A DNA stretch of 64,000 nucleotides from Tateyamaria omphalii. GTDB lineage: Bacteria; Pseudomonadota; Alphaproteobacteria; Rhodobacterales; Rhodobacteraceae. The notes beneath the pieces were generated by a model, which did no database searches, was not told the origin of the DNA, and saw only the letters and a list, made by a program, of their open reading frames with translations. Location of the stretch: NCBI RefSeq assembly GCF_019802125.1, contig NZ_JAHVHT010000001.1:1054001-1118000 (forward strand). Direction: 5' to 3'. The first letter of the stretch is position 1. Each line of letters begins with the position of its first letter. The position numbers were made by a program, and so were the translations under genes. Below are positions 54,201-62,009 of this stretch, one piece after another.

Positions 54201-54686
54201 GACGATGACGGGCAGTGGGCGCCGCAGATCAATCTGGGCGTGCCGGTGCTGATCCCCGAAGACTACGTGCCCGATCTGGACGTGCGGTTGGGGCTGTATC
54301 GTCGCCTGTCGGAGCTGAGTACGAAGGTGGAGCTTGAGGGCTTTGCCGCCGAGTTGATCGACCGCTTTGGTAAGCTGCCGAAGGAAGTGAACACGCTGAT
54401 GCTGGTCGTGCGCATCAAGGCGATGTGCAAGCGGGCCGGGATTGCGAAGCTGGATGGTGGACCCAAGGGGGCGACGTTGCAGTTCCATAATGACAAGTTC
54501 GCCTCGCCCCAGGGGCTCGTTGAGTTCATTCAGGACCAGCGCGGCATGGCCAAGGTCAAGGACAACAAGATCGTCGTGCGCCGGGATTGGGCCAAGGACA
54601 GCGACAAGATCAAGGGCGCTTTTGCCATCGCGCGGGATCTGGCGGAGAAGGTTGTGGCCGAGAAGAAGAAGGCGAAGGCGGGCTAG
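51231..54686 (+). CDS. mfd: transcription-repair coupling factor
   Basis: 1151 aa, full length. The order is: UvrB-homology module (about 1-350), the RNA-polymerase-binding CarD-like domain (LSPGDLVVHVDHGIGRYQGME, about 475-560), then the helicase domains with Walker A DVGFGKTEVAMRAAF, box VIDEEQKFGVGHKERLK, the TATPIPRTLQLSL motif and the RGRVGRSKTRAYAYL motif. The C-terminal TRCF domain (about 1000-1100) is present. Mfd removes stalled RNA polymerase and recruits UvrA. Convergent with the MFS gene, overlapping by 4 bases. Confidence 0.98.
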   Translation: MSNAQHITVSGAPEGFDARLILDEVAKGGPVCHVARDDKRLAAMQAALRFFAPDMPVLVFPGWDCLPYDRVSPNADISAQRMATLAALVHGMPEQFVLLTTLNAATQRVPARDLLREAAFSATVGNRVDEAALRNFLVRMGFVQSPTVMEPGDYAIRGGIIDIYPPGDLGPVRLDLFGDVLDGARRFDPATQRTTEKLDVVELAPVSEVILDEAAITRFRQNYRLGFGAAGTDDPLYEAVSAGRKHQGAEHWLPLFHDGLDTLFDYLPGATITLDDQVTPARLARWESIEDQFETRRLAMENRSKMDTVYKPSKPEGLYLDDAAWEAAVAGFRVLSFAQLPQATGPGVTDAGGRIGRNFSPERQQESISLFGALASHVKAKMASGPVVIASYSEGARERLTGLIEDEGLAEVIPIPNATRIGKCGLHLAVWALEHGFEAPGLTVISEQDVLGDRLIRQPKKKRRAENFLTETQSLSPGDLVVHVDHGIGRYQGMEVVTAAGAAHECLLLEYAERSKLYLPVENIELLSKYGHEEGLLDRLGGGAWQAKKAKLKERIREMADRLIRIAAERALRKAPILEPPPGMWDAFAARFPYQETDDQLNAIAAVMDDLTAGQPMDRLICGDVGFGKTEVAMRAAFVAAMSGVQVAVIAPTTLLARQHYKSFAERFRGFPIEVRQLSRFVSAKEASATRDAMSKGTADIVVGTHALLAKGVRFQNLGLLVIDEEQKFGVGHKERLKQMRSDVHVLTLTATPIPRTLQLSLTGVRDLSIIGTPPVDRLAIRTYVSEFDAVTIREALLREHYRGGQSFYVVPRISDLPEIEEFLKEQLPELTYVVAHGQMAAGELDDRMNAFYDGKFDVLLATTIVESGLDIPTANTMIVHRADMFGLAQLYQIRGRVGRSKTRAYAYLTTKPRAKLTATAEKRLRVLGSLDTLGAGFTLASQDLDIRGAGNLLGEEQSGQMRDVGFELYQSMLEEAIGKIKAGEMEALTDDDGQWAPQINLGVPVLIPEDYVPDLDVRLGLYRRLSELSTKVELEGFAAELIDRFGKLPKEVNTLMLVVRIKAMCKRAGIAKLDGGPKGATLQFHNDKFASPQGLVEFIQDQRGMAKVKDNKIVVRRDWAKDSDKIKGAFAIARDLAEKVVAEKKKAKAG

Positions 54687-55897
54687 GCCACGGCCTCTTC
54701 CGCGCGGCGCATCTGCTGCATGAGGATGGAGGCCACGATACAGGCGATCAGGACGGTGGCGACCAGCGCCATCGGCGTGCCGTCGAACATCAGCCCGATG
54801 GGCGAGGCGAGGGCGGCACCCAGCACGGTGGAGATGGCACCGATGACCGAGGCGGCCATGCCCGCGATATGCCCCATCGGCTCCATCGCGATGGCGTTGA
54901 GGTTGGCCACGGTCAGCCCGCCCTGGAACATCACGCCCCACTGCCAGAAAATGTAGAACCAGAACAGACCCGGCATATCGGCGATCATCCACATCACGAA
55001 GATGGTGGAGATCACGAGCTGCGCGCTCAGCGCCCAGGTCACCATCCTGCGCATCCCGAACCGCCCGACGATGGCGGCGTTCAGAAGGCTGGAGACGCCG
55101 GAGGCCAGCGCGATGGCTCCGAACCAGATCGGAAAGGTTTCCGCCCTGTCAAACGAGACCTCAAAGATCGGTTGCACCATCGTCAGGATGGAAAACAGGA
55201 TCATCAGCATCAGGGTCTGCACATAGATCGACAGTCGTACGGTGCGGTTTGCAAACATCTGTCCCACCGCGTCGACCATCAAGGGCCAGCGCAGCGGGCG
55301 ACGGTTCTCGCGTGGCAAGGTTTCGGAGATCCGGGTTGCGAACCACAGCAGAATGATCAGCGCAAAGATCAGGAACGCGGGGAAGATCGCGCGCCATCCA
55401 GCGGCGTCCATGATGATCTTGCCCATCAGGGGAGCGATGGCGGGCACGAGCAAAAACACCATCATGGTCAGCGACAGGATGCTGGCCATGGCGCGCCCGG
55501 CATAGAGATCGCGGATGATGGCCGCCGATACCACGCGCGGCCCTGCGGCACCCAGACCCTGCAGGACTCGCGCGGCAAGCATCAATTCCAGCGTGGGTGC
55601 AACCCAACTCAGCACGGCCCCCAGTGCGTAGACCGCGAGGCCCAGATACACTACGGGTTTGCGGCCAATCGCGTCGGACAGCGGGCCGGTAAAGAACGTC
55701 CCGGCCCCCATACCGATGACGAAGAAGGTCATCACCAGTGCCGCCTGTGCCACACCGCCCTCTGGCGCGATGTCATTGGCGATGGCGGGCAAGGCGGGCA
55801 GCATCGCGTCGATCGAGAACGCAATGGTCGCAAACATCATCGCCATCAGCGCGATGAATTCGGCTTTGCCCAGTCTTTGTCCCTCTGGTTCAGTCAC
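54683..55897 (-). CDS. Bcr/CflA-type multidrug MFS transporter
   Basis: About 404 aa, twelve membrane spans. Typical drug:H+ antiporter-1 blocks: FATIAFSIDAMLPALPAIAND in span 1, GPLSDAIGRKPVVYLGLAVYALG (motif A) and RVLQGLGAAGPRVVSAAIIRDLYAGRAMA (motif C region), as in Bcr/CflA proteins. It probably exports drugs or metabolites. The start is uncertain: GTG 55897 begins TEPEGQRLGKAEF, close to family N-termini; an in-frame TTG at 55957 has no binding site. Confidence 0.88.
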   Translation of the reverse strand: MTEPEGQRLGKAEFIALMAMMFATIAFSIDAMLPALPAIANDIAPEGGVAQAALVMTFFVIGMGAGTFFTGPLSDAIGRKPVVYLGLAVYALGAVLSWVAPTLELMLAARVLQGLGAAGPRVVSAAIIRDLYAGRAMASILSLTMMVFLLVPAIAPLMGKIIMDAAGWRAIFPAFLIFALIILLWFATRISETLPRENRRPLRWPLMVDAVGQMFANRTVRLSIYVQTLMLMILFSILTMVQPIFEVSFDRAETFPIWFGAIALASGVSSLLNAAIVGRFGMRRMVTWALSAQLVISTIFVMWMIADMPGLFWFYIFWQWGVMFQGGLTVANLNAIAMEPMGHIAGMAASVIGAISTVLGAALASPIGLMFDGTPMALVATVLIACIVASILMQQMRRAEEAVA

Positions 55898-56023
55898 GAT
55901 GAGAGTGGTTTGTCCGGCTGAATGTGACGCTGTTGCGCGGCACCTTGCCGATACCAACGCGACTTGGCAACGACTTACGGTTGAAATTCGACCGAATGGT
56001 TAAATTGTGATCGTTTGACGCGG

Positions 56024-56668
56024 TCAGGCGGCACCTTGCCGCAGCTCTTCGATCACTTTTGCCCAAAGCTCGGGCGGCTGCGCGCCCGGTACGGCGTGCT
56101 GGTTCGCGACGATGAATGTGGGAACGGAGCCGATTCCCATCTCGCGGCTGTGTGCGTCGCGCGCGGCGATGTCTTCCTTGTCTGCGTCAGAGGCCAGCAA
56201 GCGCAAAACCACGCTGGCGTCCATGCCGATCCCGTCTGCAATGTCTGCCAGCACTTCGGGATCGCCGATGTCGCGCGTGTCGACGAAATAGGCCTTGAAC
56301 AGGGCCGACACCGCCGCTGTCTGCTTGCCCTCGATCCCTGCCCAATGGATCAGCCGGTGGGCGTCCATCGTGTTGGGGGTGCGTTTCATGCCTTCGAAGT
56401 CGATTTTCAGACCTGCCTTTTCCGCATGTTCCACGACCGGTGCATAGGCCCGGACCGCGCCTTCCTTTCCGCCGAACTTCGTTTCGAGGTATGCGCGGCG
56501 GTCCATGCCGTCCGCCGGCATATCCGGGTTCAGTTGGAACGGGTGCCATTCAATCACGAAAGGGTGGTCCGGGTTCGCCTCGAGCGCGCGATCCAGATGC
56601 GCCTTGCCGATGTAGCACCATGGGCAGATCGGGTCGGACATGATGTCGAGTTTGATAGGGTCGGGCAT
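56024..56668 (-). CDS. DsbA-family (FrnE-like) oxidoreductase
   Basis: 214 aa, thioredoxin-fold protein with an inserted helical domain. The CxxC active site is SDPICPWCYIG (Cys15, Cys18); other blocks are FVIEWHPFQLNPDMPADGMDRRAYL and MGIGSVPTFIVANQHAVPGAQPPE (with the cis-Pro). There is no signal peptide, so it is cytoplasmic, like FrnE/HCCA-isomerase relatives. The ATG shares one base with the stop of the acyl-CoA synthetase gene (TGATG). Confidence 0.92.
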   Translation of the reverse strand: MPDPIKLDIMSDPICPWCYIGKAHLDRALEANPDHPFVIEWHPFQLNPDMPADGMDRRAYLETKFGGKEGAVRAYAPVVEHAEKAGLKIDFEGMKRTPNTMDAHRLIHWAGIEGKQTAAVSALFKAYFVDTRDIGDPEVLADIADGIGMDASVVLRLLASDADKEDIAARDAHSREMGIGSVPTFIVANQHAVPGAQPPELWAKVIEELRQGAA

Positions 56669-58203
56669 CAGGTGGCTTTCGTTGTTTGGGGCCAGAACAG
56701 GGGCAGGCGCCGCCGGACCAGCTTGCCGTTGGCGCCCGTAGGCAGCTTCGGCACATGAATATACGCGCGGGGGTGTTTGTATCGCGCCAGCTTCGGCTCG
56801 ACATAGGCACGCAGGGCGGTCTCGTCCAGTGGGGCGGAGGATGTGTAGAACGCGGCGATGATGAACACGCCGGTTTTGACCTCGATCTGGGTCACGCCAA
56901 CGCCGGTCAGCCCGGGCGCGTCTGCAAGGGCTGCTTCAACCTCGATCGGGGACACGCGGTAGCCGCCCGCATTCATCATGTCGTCGTCGCGGCCGAGATA
57001 GGTGATTTGTCCGTCTTCATCCATGACGCCCATGTCACCCGTCATAAACCAGTCGCCTGCATATTTTGCAGCCGTTTCCTCGGGCGCGTTCAGGTATTCG
57101 CGCATCAGACCGGGATCCGAGCGGTGAACGGCGATTGTTCCCGGTGCGCCCCGTTCCGTGGGCGCTCCGTCCGCCAGGATGGCAATGTATCGACCGGTCT
57201 GCGGCTGGCCCAGGGCACCCTGTTTTGCAGGATGGGCGGGGCTGGATGAGATGAAGGTGGAGCATTCCGACATGCCATAGGCTTCGAAGATGTCGGTGCC
57301 TGTCGCCTTGCGCCATGCGGCCAGCGTGGTTTCGGGCAGCTTCTCCCCGGCGCTCAGCCCGTGGCGCAAGGAGGGCACATCGGGCATGTCGGCACGTGCC
57401 AGCATCTGGCGATAGACACCGGGTGCTGCGGCAAAGATCGTGGCGCCATGGCGGCTGAGCAAGCTGCCAAGTGCATCGGGCCCTGTACCGGGCGCCGGGA
57501 TGAGCGCTGTTGCGCCGACAGACCACGGGTCCATCAGCCCGGTGCCCAGGGTGTAGGTCCAGTTGAACGCACCTGCGTGCATGAGGACATCATCAGACCG
57601 CAGGCCGTACCAGCCGTCATGCATCATCTGGCGTGCCCAGATCGCGCGATGCGCGTGGGCCACGGCGCGGGGCTGTCCTGATGTTCCGGATGTGTAGATG
57701 ATGTATCCCAGACGCTCGGGGTCGCCCATGTGCCAGTCCGCGGGCGGATGCGCGCGCAGTGCGTTCAGGGTGGCAAGCCCGATTTCGGGCGCGCCGGGGG
57801 CTGACGACACGTTCGGATCCCGCAGGGTCAGGCGCGGTCTCAGATCCGCGATGATCCGCGCCACTTCGGGTTCTGTCAGGGCAGCCGATGTGGGCACGGG
57901 CACAAGTCCGACCGCCAGCGCACCCAGATAGGCGATGGGAAAGTCGAGTGTGTTTCCAAGGCGCAAGAGCACGATGTCGCCGGGCACGCAGCCTGCCGCG
58001 CGCAAGCCCCCGCCTGTGCCCAGAACCGCGTGCTTGAGCGCCCGGTAGGTCAGGGTGGTGGCGTTTGCAGTGTCCACGACAGATACGGCCACCTTGTCCG
58101 GCAGCCTGTCGGCATGGGCAAGAACATGGGCCGCCATGTTGAACGGCCTGGGGCAGGGTGGCAGCGGGGTGCTGCGGACAACGCTCAGCACGGGGCTCGG
58201 CAC
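56668..58203 (-). CDS. AMP-binding acyl-CoA synthetase/benzoate-CoA ligase-like
   Basis: 511 aa, ANL superfamily. The P-loop YIIYTSGTSGQPRAVAH (about 170), YGMSECSTF (A5) and GDMGVMDEDGQITYLGRDDDMMNAGGYRVSPIEVE (A7-A8) are clear, ending LPTGANGKLVRRRL with the catalytic lysine. The arrangement resembles the benzoate-CoA ligase branch; the acid substrate is not predictable. The GTG at 58203 is the longest start; ATG 58137 (MAAHVLAHADRL) is plausible. It is divergent from an XRE-cupin regulator 45 bases away and translationally coupled to the DsbA-like gene. Confidence 0.9.
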   Translation of the reverse strand: MPSPVLSVVRSTPLPPCPRPFNMAAHVLAHADRLPDKVAVSVVDTANATTLTYRALKHAVLGTGGGLRAAGCVPGDIVLLRLGNTLDFPIAYLGALAVGLVPVPTSAALTEPEVARIIADLRPRLTLRDPNVSSAPGAPEIGLATLNALRAHPPADWHMGDPERLGYIIYTSGTSGQPRAVAHAHRAIWARQMMHDGWYGLRSDDVLMHAGAFNWTYTLGTGLMDPWSVGATALIPAPGTGPDALGSLLSRHGATIFAAAPGVYRQMLARADMPDVPSLRHGLSAGEKLPETTLAAWRKATGTDIFEAYGMSECSTFISSSPAHPAKQGALGQPQTGRYIAILADGAPTERGAPGTIAVHRSDPGLMREYLNAPEETAAKYAGDWFMTGDMGVMDEDGQITYLGRDDDMMNAGGYRVSPIEVEAALADAPGLTGVGVTQIEVKTGVFIIAAFYTSSAPLDETALRAYVEPKLARYKHPRAYIHVPKLPTGANGKLVRRRLPLFWPQTTKAT

Positions 58204-58247
58204 GGGCGACGTTGCATGGTCGCACCACGCGTCCTATAGAGATCGTC

Positions 58248-58871
58248 ATGCAAGGCAAAGACCCCAAAACGCTGATCCAGATCGCCCGGTCTACGGGCCG
58301 GGACGAGACCGCGGAACCTCTTGATCTGGGCGCCCGCGTGCGCGAGTTGCGCAAGGCGCGCGACTGGACGCTGGAACAGGCGGCCAATCAGGCCGGTCTG
58401 GCCCGTTCGACCCTGTCGAAGATCGAAAACGGGCAGATGTCGCCGACTTACGAGGCGCTCAAGAAGCTGGCCGTTGGCCTTGAGATCAGTGTGCCGCAGC
58501 TGTTCACGCCGCCGGAAAAGGGGCAGATCAACGGGCGTATGGTGGTCACCCAGTCGGGGCAGGGCAACGCGCAGGCCACGGTGACATATGAACACGAGCT
58601 GTTGGCCGAGACGCTGACCAAGAAGCAGATGCTGCCCTATCGCGCGCGCGTGCGTGCGCGGTCCATGGATGAGTTCGACGGGTGGGTGCGGCACGACGGC
58701 GAAGAGTTCCTCTATGTGCTGACGGGGGTCATTCGCCTGTATACTGAGTTTTACGAACCGGTCGACATGCGGCGCGGTGACAGCGCCTATTACGATGCCA
58801 CGATGGGGCACAACGTTGTGTCTGTCAGTGATGAGGATGCGCTGATCCTGTGGGTGACGTCGCTCGCTTAA
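58248..58871 (+). CDS. XRE-family regulator with cupin sensor domain
   Basis: 207 aa. The helix-turn-helix (LGARVRELRKARDWTLEQAANQAGLARSTLSKIENGQMSPTYEALKKLAVGLEISVPQLF, about 27-88) is followed by a cupin (HDGEEFLYVLTGVIRLYTEFYEPVDMRRGDSAYYDATMGHNVVS, about 147-190). Such regulators (PuuR/SutR type) bind a small ligand in the cupin and usually repress a neighbouring catabolic operon. The divergent acyl-CoA synthetase is the natural target. The ATG at 58248 is chosen because longer reading enters the intergenic promoter region. Confidence 0.93.
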   Translation: MQGKDPKTLIQIARSTGRDETAEPLDLGARVRELRKARDWTLEQAANQAGLARSTLSKIENGQMSPTYEALKKLAVGLEISVPQLFTPPEKGQINGRMVVTQSGQGNAQATVTYEHELLAETLTKKQMLPYRARVRARSMDEFDGWVRHDGEEFLYVLTGVIRLYTEFYEPVDMRRGDSAYYDATMGHNVVSVSDEDALILWVTSLA

Positions 58872-58883
58872 ATGCGTGCGTGC

Positions 58884-59102
58884 TCAAGCTGTTCGAAGCG
58901 CTTTTTCGTGTTGTGACAGGAAGGCGTCGAAGGCGTCCTGCGCCTCTTTCAGCGACATGTCGTGGGTTGCGGCAAGATAGCTTTCGAACCGGTCCTGATC
59001 AGCCTTGAGAAACGGCATGGCACTGGGTTCGAGTTTCGGGAATTCCTGGCGAAGCGCGCGATAGTTGTCCGCCCAGTTGCGGGTCAGGTCATTCCAGTTC
59101 AT
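58884..59102 (-). CDS. hypothetical protein, 72 aa
   Basis: 72 aa, mostly helical and acidic: MNWNDLTRNWADNYRALRQEFPKL then AMPFLKADQDRFESYLAATHDMSLKEAQDAFDAFLSQHEKALRTA. The first ten residues resemble CsbD-like stress proteins, but the rest does not. GGGGG lies about 8 bases before the ATG at 59102; a longer start is less likely. Convergent with the XRE-cupin gene, 12 bases apart. Confidence 0.65.
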   Translation of the reverse strand: MNWNDLTRNWADNYRALRQEFPKLEPSAMPFLKADQDRFESYLAATHDMSLKEAQDAFDAFLSQHEKALRTA

Positions 59103-59217
59103 GCGTACCCCCGAGGTTTCAGCTTGTCCCATGTGCTGAACGCGTGTCCGCCTCCGCCTCCCACCAGCGGGTCAGACATCCACCACGCGGGGGACAATAT
59201 TGCATTTTCTTAACAGA

Positions 59218-59874
59218 TCAACTGTTGACCGCAAACAGTCGACGGAGTGTCGCATGTGCGACACCTACAGCCATAAGTTGAATCGCTATGAAGGCCGGAA
59301 TGTGGCCCGGGTAAATGCCTGCAAACGTGTCAGAAAATCCACGCGCGATGGTGACCGCAGGGTTTGCAAAACTGGTCGAGGCGGTGAACCAGTACGCACC
59401 GGTGATATAGAGCGCGACCAGGGTCGGTACGGCGTCCGGTCGGCTGCGCAGCCCACCGAAAATGACGAAAAGCAGACCAAAGGTTGCAACGCCTTCGGAC
59501 CACCACTGGGCCAGTCCGGTCCGGTGCATTGTGGTCGATGTTTGCAGAAGGGAGAGGTCGAACATGGCGTGCGTTGCCCAGACCCCGAGGATGCCCCCGC
59601 TGACCTGCATAATAACGTAGAGCAGCGCGAGACGCGCGGCGATCTCCCCCCGCAGCCAAAAGGCGAGTGTGACCGCAGGGTTGAAATGCGCGCCCGAGAT
59701 CGGCCCCAGAACGGTGATGATAACATAGAGCATGCAGCCCGTGGCGATGGCATTGGCAAGCAGCGCAATGGCCACGTTTCCACCCGCAAGGGCATCACCC
59801 ATGATGCCGGAGCCGACGACGGCCACGAGGAGCAGGGCCGTGCCCAGCCCCTCGGCCCAGAGTTTCTGCATCAT
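59218..59874 (-). CDS. MIP-family aquaporin/glycerol-type channel
   Basis: 218 aa, six membrane spans with two half-helices. NPA motif 1 is SGAHFNPAVT (Asn65) and NPA motif 2 is SFANPAVTIAR (Asn171), with Arg178 as the selectivity-filter arginine. Small bacterial members of this subfamily conduct water, and some conduct glycerol or arsenite. No ars genes are near. It lies 20 bases downstream of the peptide-binding protein gene on the same strand, so the two may share a transcript. Confidence 0.93.
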   Translation of the reverse strand: MMQKLWAEGLGTALLLVAVVGSGIMGDALAGGNVAIALLANAIATGCMLYVIITVLGPISGAHFNPAVTLAFWLRGEIAARLALLYVIMQVSGGILGVWATHAMFDLSLLQTSTTMHRTGLAQWWSEGVATFGLLFVIFGGLRSRPDAVPTLVALYITGAYWFTASTSFANPAVTIARGFSDTFAGIYPGHIPAFIAIQLMAVGVAHATLRRLFAVNS

Positions 59875-59893
59875 TTCAATCGTCCGAATGCGG

Positions 59894-61726
59894 TCAGTTC
59901 GCGTCCCACCACCAGAATTGTGGCATCCAGTCCGGCCCGTCGCCGTAAAGCGGGATCACATCCGGGTGCTTCATCTCGGACACATGGGCGATGCGGCCCG
60001 TGGTGAACTGCCAGAACGGAACCACGTAGCGGCCCGCGGTCAGCAGACGATCAAGTGCGCGGGTTGCGGCAAGGCTGTCCTCGCGCGTGGTGGCCGTCAG
60101 CATCGCCGTGATCATTGCGTCGATTGCGGGGTCCTGCACGCCCATCAGGTTGCCGGACCCTTCCTCCTCTGCTGCTGTGGAGCCCCAATAGAACCATTGC
60201 TCATTGCCCGGGCTGAGCGACAACGCGCGTCGAATATACGCCATGTCGAAATCGTAGACGTCTTCTCGGGCTGTGAATTGCGCGCCATCCACAAGGTCCA
60301 CGCGCGCGTCGATCCCCAGTTGTTCAAGCGCCTGGATGTAGAGGTTCGCAATGGCGCGATCTTCGGTCCGTTGCTGATCGAGCAGGATGGTAAAGGCCAT
60401 CGCCTGCCCATCTGCATTGCGCAGCTTGCCGTCCTGCGTGGTCCACCCGGCTTCTTCCAGCAGACCGATGGCACGCCGCAGACCCCGGCGGTTGCGCAGC
60501 GATCCGTCGCTTTCAGGCAGGGCATAGCCTTCCATCACGCCCGGCAGCAGCTTGCCATTGAACGGCGCCAGCAATTCGGCCACCCGGCCCTTGGCAGGAC
60601 CCGGTTCCATCGCCAGCGGCGAGTTCGAGAAATAGGAGGTGATGCGCGGCTGCGCCCCGCCGGTCAGCGTGTCGTTGATGTACTCGAAATTGAATGCGGT
60701 TATCAGCGCCTCGCGCACGCGCCAGTCGTCAAAGGGCGCACGGCGGGTGTTCATGACGAAGCCGGTGATGCCGGACGGTTTCTGGTGCTCGATCTCCGTC
60801 TTGATCACGTCGCCGGCTTGCACGCGCGGAAAGTCGTATTCGCTGTTCCATGTCTCGGCGTTGAACTCGCGCCAGGCCGAGATTTCGCCGGCCTTGAACG
60901 CCTCCAGCACCACGTCGCCGTCGCCGTAGAAGTCGATGGTGATCTCATCGAAATTGAACGTGCCGCGGCGGAAGTTCAGGTCATTGCCCCAGTAGTCGGG
61001 GTTGCGCGTCAGGGTGACGTAGCGCGATCCTTCAAAGCTGCTGACGACATATGGGCCGGAGCCGATGGGCACATCGTTGATCGTGGCCGCGGCGAAATCC
61101 TTGCCTTCCCATTGTGCTTTCTGAAGGACGGGCCGTATGGCGGCAAGTAGAGCAAGCTCTCGGTTCTCGGTATTGAACGTGAACTTGACGCTGCGCGGGC
61201 CGGTCTGCTCCATCTTTTCGATCTGTGACCACAGGCTGCGGTAGCGACCGTGCCCTTGAGTGCCCAGGGTCTCATAGGACCACATCACGTCTTCGACGGT
61301 TACCGGGCTGCCATCGGAAAAGGTCGCCTCTCCGCGCAAGGTAAACTCGACCCATGTGCGGTCTGGATCGGTCTCAATTGATTCGGCAAGCAGGCCGTAA
61401 AGTGCGAAGGGTTCGTTGCGGCTGCGGCCCATCAGGCTTTCGTGGGTCAGAAACCGCAGCTGCCAAGGGACGTTCCCTTTTGCGATGTAGGGGTTCAGCG
61501 AATCAAAACTGCCCGTGCTGGCCAAAGTGATGGCACCACCTTTGGGTGCATCGGGATTCGCGTGCGGAAGAGACACAAAATCCGGTGGCAGGGCAGGGTC
61601 GCCATACATAGCTATGCCATGTTGTGGCTCTGCTTGTGCCATCGCGGCAAGGCCAACAACACCTGCAAGAATCACGGCCGCGCGGCGTTTTTCGTTGAGT
61701 CCGGTTTGGAAAAAATGCCTGCTCAT
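59894..61726 (-). CDS. extracellular peptide-type solute-binding protein, YejA-like (family 5)
   Basis: 610 aa. A signal peptide (about 1-33, AAVILAGVVGLAAMAQA) precedes a family-5 binding protein: GIAMYGDPALPPDFVSLPHANPDAPKGG and FDSLNPYIAKGNVPW are typical of YejA/microcin C-type binding proteins, ending WMPQFWWWDAN. It should deliver oligopeptides or similar ligands to an ABC importer. No permease or ATPase gene lies within the window on either side, so it is an orphan unless they are elsewhere. The start at 61726 gives the best signal peptide. Confidence 0.92.
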   Translation of the reverse strand: MSRHFFQTGLNEKRRAAVILAGVVGLAAMAQAEPQHGIAMYGDPALPPDFVSLPHANPDAPKGGAITLASTGSFDSLNPYIAKGNVPWQLRFLTHESLMGRSRNEPFALYGLLAESIETDPDRTWVEFTLRGEATFSDGSPVTVEDVMWSYETLGTQGHGRYRSLWSQIEKMEQTGPRSVKFTFNTENRELALLAAIRPVLQKAQWEGKDFAAATINDVPIGSGPYVVSSFEGSRYVTLTRNPDYWGNDLNFRRGTFNFDEITIDFYGDGDVVLEAFKAGEISAWREFNAETWNSEYDFPRVQAGDVIKTEIEHQKPSGITGFVMNTRRAPFDDWRVREALITAFNFEYINDTLTGGAQPRITSYFSNSPLAMEPGPAKGRVAELLAPFNGKLLPGVMEGYALPESDGSLRNRRGLRRAIGLLEEAGWTTQDGKLRNADGQAMAFTILLDQQRTEDRAIANLYIQALEQLGIDARVDLVDGAQFTAREDVYDFDMAYIRRALSLSPGNEQWFYWGSTAAEEEGSGNLMGVQDPAIDAMITAMLTATTREDSLAATRALDRLLTAGRYVVPFWQFTTGRIAHVSEMKHPDVIPLYGDGPDWMPQFWWWDAN

Positions 61727-61805
61727 TTTGTAAACAATCCTCGATCGCCCTTGTTTTGTTAACAATAGCGGCCCCGGGACATTTACGCATTATCAAACTT
61801 TTAGC

Positions 61806-61835
61806 TTGGACTCTTCGGGCGGGTTTGCGTATAAC
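61806..61835 (+). promoter_or_regulatory. sigma-70 promoter of candidate sRNA
   Basis: TTGGAC (61806-61811), 18-bp spacer, TATAAC (61830-61835). The same -10 hexamer is used by the rplM promoter. Predicted start near 61842. Confidence 0.6.
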
Positions 61836-61841
61836 AAGGGC

Positions 61842-61917
61842 ACTGCTCGATAGGTTTCTTGCCTGTATGAAACCTGCCTCAATAACTTAACGCCAGCCTC
61901 GTGCTGGCGTTTTTTTT
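61842..61917 (+). ncRNA. candidate small RNA, about 76 nt
   Basis: A sigma-70-like promoter at 61806-61835 is followed, 75 bases on, by a strong intrinsic terminator (61889-61917). Between them no ORF of useful size is present. The transcript would fold as AGGTTTC (61852-61858) with GAAACCT (near 61869-61875), a single-stranded CAATAACTTAA, then the terminator stem. This promoter-hairpin-terminator plan is typical of a trans-acting sRNA; hfq is in the window. I do not recognise an Rfam family. Confidence 0.55.
61889..61917 (+). terminator. strong intrinsic terminator of the sRNA candidate
   Basis: AACGCCAGC (61889-61897), loop CTCGT, GCTGGCGTT (61903-61911), then T to 61917. The T-run is on the plus strand, so it does not serve the minus-strand binding-protein gene. 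Confidence 0.93.
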
Positions 61918-62009
61918 GGTGGTGATGCAACCGATCGTTGGGCAGGACCATTCCTTTCGCAGGTGCAGCATGACAGGATGCGCACAACTCTGGCGAAAGG
62001 ATCCCAGCA

